Below are positions 16,664-23,333 of a stretch of 30,116 nt of DNA, one piece after another. Positions within the stretch are counted from its first letter, which is position 1. Each line of letters opens with the position of its first letter. The translations under genes and the position numbers were made by a program. The notes under the pieces were generated by a model. It saw only the letters and a list, made by a program, of their open reading frames with translations. It made no database searches and was not told where the DNA came from. Origin of the DNA: an uncultured Treponema sp. (GTDB lineage Bacteria > Spirochaetota > Spirochaetia > Treponematales > Treponemataceae); NCBI GenBank assembly GCA_937885175.1, contig CAKZZO010000091.1:1-30116 (forward strand), read 5' to 3'.

Positions 16664-16941
16664 TTAAGCATAGCCTCCATCAATTCATCAACATTGTTAT
16701 ATGTTTTCACCGACTTTGGGTCTTTTCTGTATTTTTCGATGAGTTTGTCGCCTTCTTTCATTGCCTTGATTGTCTTGCGGTTTGGCTTTTCAATTCCAAT
16801 CTCAAAGGGAATTCGTCCTTCCCGCAAAACAGTTTTTGTGAACACATTGTAAAGCCCTGAAACCGTCATGCCGATGTAATCACAGAATTCAGAGATTCCT
16901 TTTTTATCTTCATCGTCCAGAGTGATTGTTAAATTTGCCAT
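16660..16941 (-). CDS. RelB/DinJ-type ribbon-helix-helix antitoxin
   Basis: 93 aa. The N-terminus MANLTITLDDEDKKGISEFC is a ribbon-helix-helix DNA-binding start, followed by a helical segment (GMTVSGLYNVFTKTVLREGR) typical of RelB/DinJ, and by IPFEI, common in this family. The tail (KYRKDPKSVKTYNNVDELM) should wrap the toxin. GAGGTA seven bases before the ATG is the ribosome site. It should neutralise the downstream toxin and, alone or in complex, repress its own promoter through the phased half-sites just upstream. Confidence 0.92.
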   Translation of the reverse strand: MANLTITLDDEDKKGISEFCDYIGMTVSGLYNVFTKTVLREGRIPFEIGIEKPNRKTIKAMKEGDKLIEKYRKDPKSVKTYNNVDELMEAMLK

Positions 16942-16957
16942 AATATACCTCGCTTAT

Positions 16958-16994
16958 ATGTGAATTACACATAATTATCACATGTTTTTCACAT
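16958..16994. promoter_or_regulatory. Phased CACAT operator of the toxin-antitoxin promoter
   Basis: On the plus strand CACAT occurs at 16968, 16979 and 16990, exactly 11 bp apart, and its inverse ATGTG at 16958-16962 forms a palindrome with the first (5-bp spacer). One site per helical turn on the same DNA face is how ribbon-helix-helix dimers load cooperatively. The sites cover the -10 and spacer of the promoter at 16974-17002, which fits autorepression. Confidence 0.75.
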
Positions 16995-17002
16995 AAAAAC
17001 AA
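16974..17002 (-). promoter_or_regulatory. Promoter of the toxin-antitoxin pair
   Basis: On the minus strand -35 TTGTTT (16997-17002), a 17-bp spacer and -10 GATAAT (16974-16979), placing the start about 25-30 nt before the antitoxin ATG. It overlaps the CACAT half-sites. Confidence 0.65.
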
Positions 17003-17023
17003 GTGTTAGGAGAAATGATTAGT

Positions 17024-17035
17024 GCGTATATACGC
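17024..17035. promoter_or_regulatory. Perfect 12-bp palindrome in the divergent LysR/antitoxin spacer
   Basis: GCGTATATACGC, embedded in GTGCGTATATACGCCAC, lies 15 bp before the -35 of the LysR gene. LysR regulators commonly bind an interrupted palindrome upstream of their own gene, so this is a candidate autoregulatory site; it could equally serve another regulator. Confidence 0.45.
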
Positions 17036-17050
17036 CACAATAATTCCTTT

Positions 17051-17079
17051 TTGCGCATTGTGAAAATCCGTGGTACAAT
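17051..17079 (+). promoter_or_regulatory. Promoter of the LysR gene, apparently giving a leaderless message
   Basis: -35 TTGCGC (17051-17056), a 17-bp spacer and -10 TACAAT (17074-17079). Transcription should begin 6-8 bases after the -10, i.e. at or next to the ATG at 17086. No Shine-Dalgarno exists between -10 and ATG. Confidence 0.6.
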
Positions 17080-17085
17080 AGACTG

Positions 17086-17943
17086 ATGGAACTTGTACAG
17101 CTTAAACAACTTGTGGTCATTGCGGAAGAAAAGGTGCTTTCTCACGGGGCGGAAAGGCTCAATATTTCCCAGCCTGCCCTTAGCCGTTCGATTCAGCGGC
17201 TGGAAGATGAGCTGGGTCTGCCTCTTTTTGACCGGACGAAAAACAGCATGGTCTTGAACGAGGCGGGGGCGGCAATTGTGGAAGAGGCGAAAAAAGTGCT
17301 CTCTGACGCGGATGCCCTCCTAAAAAAAGCCCATGCCCTCAAAAACGAAGAAAAACACCTTAGGATTGCAACCTGCGCCCCCGCTCCCCTGTGGAAACTG
17401 TCGGCAGAGCTGGGAGCGGCTTTTCCTAAAATCAAAATCACACCTTCCATGCCTGACGAGGACACGATTGTTTCTCTTTTGCTTTCTGAAAAGGCAGACC
17501 TAGCCATCGTGCGGAAGGAAATTGAAAGCGAGGCAATCTCTACCCTCCCCCTTACGGAAGAACAGCTTTGCATGAGGATTCCCCTTACGGACGAACTTTC
17601 AAAGAAAAAATCCATAAAATTCGCCGACCTTGCGGGAAAGGAAATTCGGGAGTACACAAAAACAGGTTTCTGGCACAAGGTTCACCGGGACTTGATTCCC
17701 GGCGCGGTATACATTGAATACGACGACATCATGGTCTACACAAATGTGATAAATTCCCAAAATCCCCTCACCTTTGTGACAGAACTTGCCAACACTCACG
17801 CCCAGAATCCTGCGGGTGCGGTGACAGTTCCCATCACTGACGAAGAAGCCTGTGCCCATTACAGGCTGGCTTTTTTGAAGAAAAACAAAAATGACCTGAT
17901 GCCAGTGACAGAATGGGCGCTTGCTGCGACAAAAAAATGGTAG
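17086..17943 (+). CDS. LysR-family transcriptional regulator
   Basis: 285 aa. Residues 1-60 are the winged helix-turn-helix of the family (MELVQLKQLVVIAEEKVLSH, then GAERLNISQPALSRSIQRLE and DELGLPLFDR). Residues of about 90-285 form the periplasmic-binding-like effector domain (LRIATCAPAPLW..., LLSEKADLAIVRKE). The family normally activates a divergent or neighbouring gene in response to a small molecule. The flavodoxin / acetyltransferase / aldo-keto reductase set on the other strand is the natural target, but a toxin-antitoxin pair now lies between. The effector is unknown. The start is secure because the DNA-binding domain begins at residue 1. Lack of a ribosome site together with the promoter position points to a leaderless start. 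Confidence 0.93.
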   Translation: MELVQLKQLVVIAEEKVLSHGAERLNISQPALSRSIQRLEDELGLPLFDRTKNSMVLNEAGAAIVEEAKKVLSDADALLKKAHALKNEEKHLRIATCAPAPLWKLSAELGAAFPKIKITPSMPDEDTIVSLLLSEKADLAIVRKEIESEAISTLPLTEEQLCMRIPLTDELSKKKSIKFADLAGKEIREYTKTGFWHKVHRDLIPGAVYIEYDDIMVYTNVINSQNPLTFVTELANTHAQNPAGAVTVPITDEEACAHYRLAFLKKNKNDLMPVTEWALAATKKW

Positions 17944-17982
17944 CCAAAGACTAACGCTCCTTCCCAGTGGTGAGGCGGTCTG

Positions 17983-18069
17983 TTCCGCAAAAATGAAAAA
18001 TTTTTAAAATTGCGGAATAGAATTTAATTTTCATTCCGCAAAATCAAAATTTTCTTGAAAATGCGGAAT
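17983..18069. repeat. Two tandem 51-bp palindromic repeats
   Basis: Unit 1 is a near-perfect 35-bp palindrome (17983-18017; arms TTCCGCAA / TTGCGGAA with AAAAATTTTT at the centre). Unit 2 is a 37-bp palindrome (18033-18069; arms ATTCCGCA / TGCGGAAT with AAAATTTT inside). Each is followed by TAGAA and the units are 51 bp apart, so this is a duplication of a palindromic unit. The right arm of unit 2 runs into the promoter of the ATPase gene. Confidence 0.75.
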
Positions 18070-18083
18070 AGAAAGTGTATAAT
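18055..18083 (+). promoter_or_regulatory. Promoter of the AAA ATPase gene, inside the palindromic repeat
   Basis: -35 TTGAAA (18055-18060), a 17-bp spacer and -10 TATAAT (18078-18083, full consensus). The expected start lies at 18089-18091, coinciding with the ATG at 18090, so the message looks leaderless. The -35 and most of the spacer belong to the second palindrome. Confidence 0.7.
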
Positions 18084-18089
18084 ACTTCT

Positions 18090-19280
18090 ATGAAAGTATT
18101 GGAAAGACAGGATTTCTTGCAAAAACTGATAAACGCTATACACACCCCTGACATCAAGGTGATTACAGGAATCCGCAGAAGCGGCAAGTCTAAGCTTCTG
18201 GAAATCTTTATCGCATATCTTAAAAATCACTTTCCAGATGTAAATATCATTCACATCAATTACAATCTTTTTCAATTCTCTACTATTGAAAATGCTGCTG
18301 CCCTAAATGAATATGTGGAAAATCTTTATTCCCCGGAAAAAGAAAATTTTCTTTTGATTGACGAAGTTCAGCTTTGTGCAGATTTTGAGCACGCTGTAAA
18401 TTCTTTTCACGCCTCAGAAAAATATCACATATATCTGACAGGCTCCAACGCCTTTTTGCTTTCAAATGATTTGGCCACCCTGTTCACCGGCAGAACTTTT
18501 TCCATAGAAGTCTTTCCTTTCAGCTTTAAGGAATTCTGTGCCTATTTTGACTGCAAGGATTTGCAGCAGGCCTTTGACCGTTTTGTAATGGAAGGCGGAA
18601 TGTCGGGGTCTTATCTGTATGATTCTCTTGATGATAAGTATAATTATTTGAATGAAGTTTTTGAAACCCTGATAGTCCGCGATATTCAGCAAAAATACAA
18701 AATCAAAAATCTTCCCCTTTTGGACATGTTGAACGATTTTCTTGTTGATAACATTTCCTCTGAAATTTCTGCAAGAAGCGTCGCAAATGCACTGACTTCA
18801 AAAGGCAGCAAGGTTGATGATAAAACGGTTTCTTCATACATCAAATATCTTTGTGCATCCTTTGCCTTTTACAAAATCCGCCGCTACGATATAAAAGGAA
18901 AAAAATATCTTGTAAGTCAGGACAAATATTATCTTGCAGATCATTCTTTCAAATATGCAAAACTCGGAACTAAGAACTATGACTACGGGCGGATTTATGA
19001 AAACATTGTCTGCATTGAACTTTTACGCAGAGGCTATGAAGTTTACACGGGAGTGCTTTACCAGAAAGAAATTGATTTTGTAGCCGTAAAACGCAATGAA
19101 AAAATCTACATTCAGGTGAGCGATGACATTTCCCGAGCGGAAACAATGGAAAGGGAAAGTTCCCCGCTTTTGAGCATAAAAGACGCGTATCCTAAAATGA
19201 TAATCGCACGGACAAAGCACCCGGCCTATCAGTATGAAGGAATTGCGGTGTGGGATATTGCGGAATGGCTGATGGGATAA
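18090..19280 (+). CDS. AAA-family ATPase with C-terminal DUF4143/nuclease-like domain
   Basis: 396 aa from ATG 18090; a GTG at 18075 is in frame but overlaps the -10 box. Walker A is GIRRSGKS (about residues 27-34), Walker B FLLIDEVQ (about 87-94), then the sensor-like YLTGSNAFLLS and VFPFSFKEF of the AAA_14/DUF4143 group. The C-terminal part has YYLADHSFKYA and a PD-(D/E)XK-like strand set (GRIYENIVCIELLRRGYEV, then EIDFVAVKRNEKIYIQV). These proteins are very common in anaerobes and often multi-copy; their role is unproven, with defence, toxin-like or chromosome functions proposed. Codon use is more A/T-rich than the neighbours, which together with its own palindromic promoter region suggests acquisition. 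Confidence 0.93.
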   Translation: MKVLERQDFLQKLINAIHTPDIKVITGIRRSGKSKLLEIFIAYLKNHFPDVNIIHINYNLFQFSTIENAAALNEYVENLYSPEKENFLLIDEVQLCADFEHAVNSFHASEKYHIYLTGSNAFLLSNDLATLFTGRTFSIEVFPFSFKEFCAYFDCKDLQQAFDRFVMEGGMSGSYLYDSLDDKYNYLNEVFETLIVRDIQQKYKIKNLPLLDMLNDFLVDNISSEISARSVANALTSKGSKVDDKTVSSYIKYLCASFAFYKIRRYDIKGKKYLVSQDKYYLADHSFKYAKLGTKNYDYGRIYENIVCIELLRRGYEVYTGVLYQKEIDFVAVKRNEKIYIQVSDDISRAETMERESSPLLSIKDAYPKMIIARTKHPAYQYEGIAVWDIAEWLMG

Positions 19281-19328
19281 AAGTACATAAGCAATTCTGC
19301 TAACACGAAGTTTTTATGGGAGAAAATC

Positions 19329-20207
19329 ATGACAGAAGAAATGAAACGACTGAAAAAGGCCCTTGATTCTGCGGATGCCCTTATCATCGGGGCGGGAGCC
19401 GGGCTTTCCACTTCGGCGGGCTTCACCTACTCTGGCAGGCGATTTGAAACATATTTTTCTGACTTTGCCGCCCGCTATGGCTTTACGGATATGTACGCCG
19501 GGGGATTTTACCCTTACGATAGCCTTGAAGAACATTGGGCTTACTGGAGCCGCTACATTATGATTAACCGCTACATGAAGGCACCCAAGCCAGTTTACAA
19601 GGACTTGCTTTCCCTTGTGAGGAGCAAGGACTATTTTGTGATTACCACCAATGTTGACCATTGCTTTCAGAAAGCGGGCTTTGACAAAAAACGCCTTTAC
19701 TACACTCAGGGCGACTACGGACTTTTCCAGTGCTCCGAGCCTTGCCACCAAAAGACATACGACAACGAAGAGACTGTCCGCGCCATGTGCGAATCCCAGC
19801 ATTTGGGAGAAGATTTCGCGGTAAGAAGGGATTCCGCCATGAGCGTTCCTGCAAGCCTCATTCCTCACTGCCCGGTCTGCGGTAAGCCCATGAGCATGAA
19901 TCTTCGCTCGGACGACACTTTTGTGCAGGACGAAGGCTGGTACAAGGCGGCGGAAAGGTACGAAAATTTTCTGACCACGCGGAAGGCGGCAGACGACGGG
20001 AAGGTGCTCTTTCTGGAACTGGGCGTGGGCTCAAACACCCCGGGCATCATCAAGTATCCTTTCTGGCAAATGACGGCGCAAAATCCCAATGCCACCTATG
20101 CCTGCATCAATTTTGGCGAGGCGGCAGTTCCACGGGAAATAGCCGATAACTCAATTTGCATAAATTCAGACATCTGGCAAGTGCTGAAAGAGTTGATAAA
20201 AAACTGA
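19329..20207 (+). CDS. Sir2-family protein, SirTM-like (class M) sirtuin
   Basis: 292 aa; NAD-dependent. The glycine-rich NAD loop is GAGAGLSTSAG (21-31), the ribose motif TTNVDH (106-111). Where classical sirtuins have the catalytic His, this protein reads YTQGDYG (125-131), as I recall for SirTM enzymes. Zinc ligands are Cys135, Cys139, Cys181 and Cys184 (CSEPC, CPVC). The region GGFYPYDSLEEHWAYWSR is also characteristic. SirTMs catalyse protein ADP-ribosylation on a lipoylated GcvH-like carrier and are normally encoded beside a macrodomain hydrolase, a lipoate ligase and GcvH-L. None of those is here, so the partner must be elsewhere or the function differs. GGGAG seven bases before the ATG is the ribosome site; it starts 48 nt after the ATPase gene. 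Confidence 0.88.
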   Translation: MTEEMKRLKKALDSADALIIGAGAGLSTSAGFTYSGRRFETYFSDFAARYGFTDMYAGGFYPYDSLEEHWAYWSRYIMINRYMKAPKPVYKDLLSLVRSKDYFVITTNVDHCFQKAGFDKKRLYYTQGDYGLFQCSEPCHQKTYDNEETVRAMCESQHLGEDFAVRRDSAMSVPASLIPHCPVCGKPMSMNLRSDDTFVQDEGWYKAAERYENFLTTRKAADDGKVLFLELGVGSNTPGIIKYPFWQMTAQNPNATYACINFGEAAVPREIADNSICINSDIWQVLKELIKN

Positions 20208-20261
20208 CTTTTTCCTACTTCCCAAAAGTCATGCAAAGTGCTATAGTTCATGCAGTCAATG

Positions 20262-20295
20262 GCGACTTCGTGTAAACGAGGTCGCTATTTTTTTT
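20262..20295 (+). terminator. Rho-independent terminator between the sirtuin gene and asnB
   Basis: GCGACTTCG pairs with CGAGGTCGC around the six-base loop TGTAAA (one G-U pair), extendable outward by four pairs, then eight T's (20288-20295). It lies 55 nt after the sirtuin stop and 46 nt before the asnB start. A weak -10-like TATAGT is at 20242-20247, so it may also act as an attenuator in the asnB leader. The loop does not fit the A..G pattern known for ANTAR targets. Confidence 0.85.
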
Positions 20296-20341
20296 GCCCA
20301 AAAGGCAGACTTCACGAGACGCATTTTTTTGGAGGAATAAT

Positions 20342-22180
20342 ATGTGTGGATTTGTGGGAGCATTTGATTTGACCACTGGGGGAAAGCCTCTGGAAGAAGG
20401 TCTGCGGGAAGAACTCCGTGCACAGGTTCTTGAAATGTCAAAGAAGATTCGCCACCGGGGGCCGGACTGGAGCGGCGTATACACGGGCGAAAATGCAATC
20501 CTCAGTCACGAACGTCTTTCCATTGTTGATCCACTTTCTGGTAAGCAGCCCCTGATAAGCGATGACGGCAAAATCATCCTTGCTGCAAACGGTGAAATCT
20601 ACAACCACAAGGAATTGAGGGAGCGTTTTAAGGACAGTTACCATTTCCGCACGGGAAGCGATTGCGAAGTCATCATCCCCCTCTACATAGCCTGTGTTCA
20701 AGGAGACGGCGATTTTTCCTCCATGATAGAATCCCTTTCCGGCATCTTTGCCTTTGCCCTCTACGACAGCGAGCGGAATGCCTACCTTGTTGCCCGTGAC
20801 GAAATCGGTGTCATTCCCCTCTACCAAGGCTGGGACAAAAACGGCCGCTACTATGTTGCAAGCGAACTCAAGGCTCTGGAAGGAGAATGCGTCACCATCG
20901 AAGAATTCCCAAACGGCAGCTACTTGTGGTCGGGGGAAGTTTCCCCCTCGGCTTCAACTGCGTTTCCGCCTACCCCCTCTGCGGGCTCAGACGCCGCCCG
21001 CAACGCCTGCTCACTGGTCAAGCCAGTAAAATGGTATCACCGCCCCTGGGAATCCTACGACAGCGTCAGGAACAATCCCAGGGCAACAGACAATCGGGGC
21101 GATGTCATAAATCCTAGCGTCATCGAAAAAGTGCGCAACGGTCTTGAAAGCGCGGTAAAAGCCCAGCTTATGAGCGACGTTCCCTACGGAGTGCTTTTAA
21201 GCGGCGGTTTAGACTCCTCCATTATCGCGGCAGTCACCCAAAAGTACAGCAAAAAGCGTGTGGAAAGCGGCAGTCGGGAAAGTGCCTGGTGGCCCCGTCT
21301 CCACTCCTTTGCGATAGGTCTGGAAGGCAGCCCCGACCTTATTGCCGCACAGAAAGCCGCAGACTACATCGGCACCGTGCATCACGAAGTGCACTTTACC
21401 ATTCAGGAAGCCCTGGATGCCCTGCCTGATGTAATCTACCACATCGAAACCTACGACATTACCACGGTACGTGCATCCACTCCCATGTACCTGCTTGCAC
21501 GAGTCATCAAATCCATGGGTATCAAGATGGTTTTGAGCGGTGAAGGCAGTGATGAACTTTTTGGCGGCTACCTCTATTTCCACAAGGCACCAAACGCCCA
21601 GGAATTTCACGAAGAACTGGTGCGCAAGATGAGCAAACTCCACCTCTACGACTGTCTGCGAGCCAACAAGTCGCTTATGGCATGGGGTGTTGAAGGTCGA
21701 GTGCCTTTTTTGGACAAGGACTTTATCGACATAGCCATGAACCTGAACCCGGCAGACAAAATGAGCATCCGTCTGGGCGACGGAAAGCAAAGAATCGAAA
21801 AATGGATTTTGCGCAAGGCCTTTGAAGACCTGCTCCCCGAATCTATCTGCTGGCGGCAAAAAGAACAGTTTTCCGACGGCGTAGGCTACAACTGGATTGA
21901 CACCCTAAAAAAAATCACCGAAGAAAAGGTAAGCGATGCAGAATTTGCCCGTCGGGAAAACCGCTTTCCGGTAAATCCACCCAAGACAAAAGAAGAATAC
22001 TTCTACCGTGAAATATACAGCCGTCTCTTTCCCAGCGACAGCGCGGCAAAATGCGTTCCGCACGAAGCCGGTGTTGCCTGCTCCACCGCAAAAGCCCTGG
22101 AATGGGATGCCGCCTGGAAAAACATGGACGAACCCTCAGGCCGTGCCATAAACGGAGTGCATAATGATTCTTACAAATAA
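20342..22180 (+). CDS. asnB: Asparagine synthase (glutamine-hydrolysing)
   Basis: 612 aa; makes asparagine from aspartate, ATP and glutamine. The start must be 20342 because the glutaminase nucleophile is Cys2 (MCGFVGAF); GGAGG precedes it by seven bases. The N-terminal Ntn domain shows RLSIVDP, NGEIYNH and GSDCEVI; the C-terminal synthetase domain has the ATP loop LLSGGLDSSI (about 283-292), LSGEGSDELFGGY and WRQKEQFSDGVGY. Similarity to E. coli AsnB is close along the chain, but this protein is about 58 residues longer. The main difference is an insertion at about residues 198-229, between SYLWS and WYHRPW, encoded by G/C-rich palindromic DNA. It opens a five-gene operon: carA starts 17 nt before its stop. 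Confidence 0.97.
   Translation: MCGFVGAFDLTTGGKPLEEGLREELRAQVLEMSKKIRHRGPDWSGVYTGENAILSHERLSIVDPLSGKQPLISDDGKIILAANGEIYNHKELRERFKDSYHFRTGSDCEVIIPLYIACVQGDGDFSSMIESLSGIFAFALYDSERNAYLVARDEIGVIPLYQGWDKNGRYYVASELKALEGECVTIEEFPNGSYLWSGEVSPSASTAFPPTPSAGSDAARNACSLVKPVKWYHRPWESYDSVRNNPRATDNRGDVINPSVIEKVRNGLESAVKAQLMSDVPYGVLLSGGLDSSIIAAVTQKYSKKRVESGSRESAWWPRLHSFAIGLEGSPDLIAAQKAADYIGTVHHEVHFTIQEALDALPDVIYHIETYDITTVRASTPMYLLARVIKSMGIKMVLSGEGSDELFGGYLYFHKAPNAQEFHEELVRKMSKLHLYDCLRANKSLMAWGVEGRVPFLDKDFIDIAMNLNPADKMSIRLGDGKQRIEKWILRKAFEDLLPESICWRQKEQFSDGVGYNWIDTLKKITEEKVSDAEFARRENRFPVNPPKTKEEYFYREIYSRLFPSDSAAKCVPHEAGVACSTAKALEWDAAWKNMDEPSGRAINGVHNDSYK
20932..21025 (-). repeat. Probable diverged third copy of the in-frame element (family A), reversed, in asnB
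   Basis: GGGGGAA-GT-TTCCCCC (20932-20947) is a perfect 7-bp stem. Reading the other strand, GGGGGT, GTTGAA and AGGGGGAA..TTCCCCC follow in the same order as in carB, but one inter-stem block is missing and similarity is patchy; GGGCTCAG also recurs as in purF. The segment corresponds to residues absent from E. coli AsnB. The call rests on shared block order and the stem, not on a full alignment. Confidence 0.5.
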
Positions 22181-23333
22181 CAGCAGGGCATACCTCATTC
22201 TTGCAGACGGAAGCCTTTTTGAAGGCTCAGCCATTGGAGCGGAGGGAAAGGCAATCGGCGAAACGGTCTTTACCACTGGCATGACCGGCTACATGGAAAC
22301 CCTGACCGACCCCAGTTACTTTGGGCAGATTGTCACCCAGACATTTCCCCTGATTGGAAACTACGGCGTAGAAAGTGCCGACTGGGAAAGCCGAAAATCC
22401 TTTGTACGCGGCTACATCGTGCGGGAACTCTGCGATGAGCCCAGTAACTTTCGCTCGGAAGGTGACCTCAATGCCTTTCTCAAGGCACAGGGGATTGTAG
22501 GAATCTGCGGCATCGACACCCGTGCCCTTACCAAGCGGCTGCGGGAGTCTGGCGTTATGAACGGCATGATTCTTTCGGGTATAGAAAATGAAACAGTGCA
22601 CATTGAAAACTATTTGAGTGAAATCCGCGCCTACAAAATTGAAGATGCGGTAAAAAGCGTGCAGCAAGTTGAAAGCGGTTCAGGCACAGCCTTCAACGAG
22701 ACTCGCTCACAAGATATGCTTTCCGTTTGTCTCCTTGATTTTGGAGCAAAGGCTAACATTCAGCGGGAACTGGAAAAGCGGGGCTGCAAGGTGACAGTTC
22801 TTCCCTACGACACAAAGGCGGAAGAAGTTATTGCCCTTGCACCAGACGGCATCATGCTCAGTAACGGACCTGGAGATCCGGCGGAAAATGTGGGCGTGAT
22901 TGAAGAAATCCGAAAGCTGTGCGAATGGAATAAAGAGCTTGTCGGGGCAAGAGCGACAATGGCAGAAAAGGCAATCCCCATTTTTGGAATCTGCCTGGGA
23001 CACCAGATGCTTGCCCTCGCCCGTGGAGCAAAAACAACAAAACTCAAATACGGACACCGTGGCGGAAATCACCCCTGCAAAGATTTAGAAAGCGGGCGGG
23101 TCTACATCACCAGCCAGAATCACGGCTACGCGGTGGAAGCAGACAGCCTCCCCTCCTTTGCAACCATGAATTTTATAAACGCAAACGACGGAACCTGCGA
23201 GGGCATCACCTACAGTGACATTCCTGCTTTTAGCCTACAATTTCACCCTGAAGCCTGCGGTGGTCCCCACGACACGAATTTTTTGTTCGACCGTTTTGTA
23301 GATATGATGAAAGGAAAAAGAATATGCCACTGA
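22164..23333 (+). CDS. carA: Carbamoyl-phosphate synthase small (glutaminase) subunit
   Basis: 389 aa, usual length. It releases ammonia from glutamine and channels it to CarB. The N-terminal domain is typical (AYLILADGSLFEGSAIG, TTGMTGYMETLTDPSYFGQI, GICGIDTRALTKRLRESG). The class I glutaminase domain carries the nucleophile in GICLGHQ and the His/Glu pair in QFHPEAC. About ten extra residues (around CEWNKELVGARATMAEK) precede the nucleophile strand; I see no palindrome there. The ATG lies 17 nt inside asnB with GGAGTG as ribosome site, and its TGA overlaps the carB start, so AsnB, CarA and CarB are translationally coupled. Serves pyrimidine and arginine synthesis. Confidence 0.97.
   Translation: MILTNNSRAYLILADGSLFEGSAIGAEGKAIGETVFTTGMTGYMETLTDPSYFGQIVTQTFPLIGNYGVESADWESRKSFVRGYIVRELCDEPSNFRSEGDLNAFLKAQGIVGICGIDTRALTKRLRESGVMNGMILSGIENETVHIENYLSEIRAYKIEDAVKSVQQVESGSGTAFNETRSQDMLSVCLLDFGAKANIQRELEKRGCKVTVLPYDTKAEEVIALAPDGIMLSNGPGDPAENVGVIEEIRKLCEWNKELVGARATMAEKAIPIFGICLGHQMLALARGAKTTKLKYGHRGGNHPCKDLESGRVYITSQNHGYAVEADSLPSFATMNFINANDGTCEGITYSDIPAFSLQFHPEACGGPHDTNFLFDRFVDMMKGKRICH

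Noticed and set aside
18075..18089. GTG start for the AAA ATPase
   Set aside because: It lies inside the spacer and -10 of the promoter, upstream of the predicted transcription start.
19794..19845. Inverted repeat GAATCCC...GGGATTC inside the sirtuin gene, near a slightly longer loop than in SirTM
   Set aside because: Only 7-bp arms with a loop of about 30 nt; compatible with chance, and the extra residues are few.
20294..20341. Longer asnB frame beginning upstream of MCGF
   Set aside because: The catalytic Cys must be residue 2 after the initiator Met, and the added residues overlap the T-tract of the terminator and the ribosome site.
22900..22980. Extra residues in CarA before the nucleophile strand as another embedded element
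   Set aside because: No hairpin or similarity to the other elements could be found.
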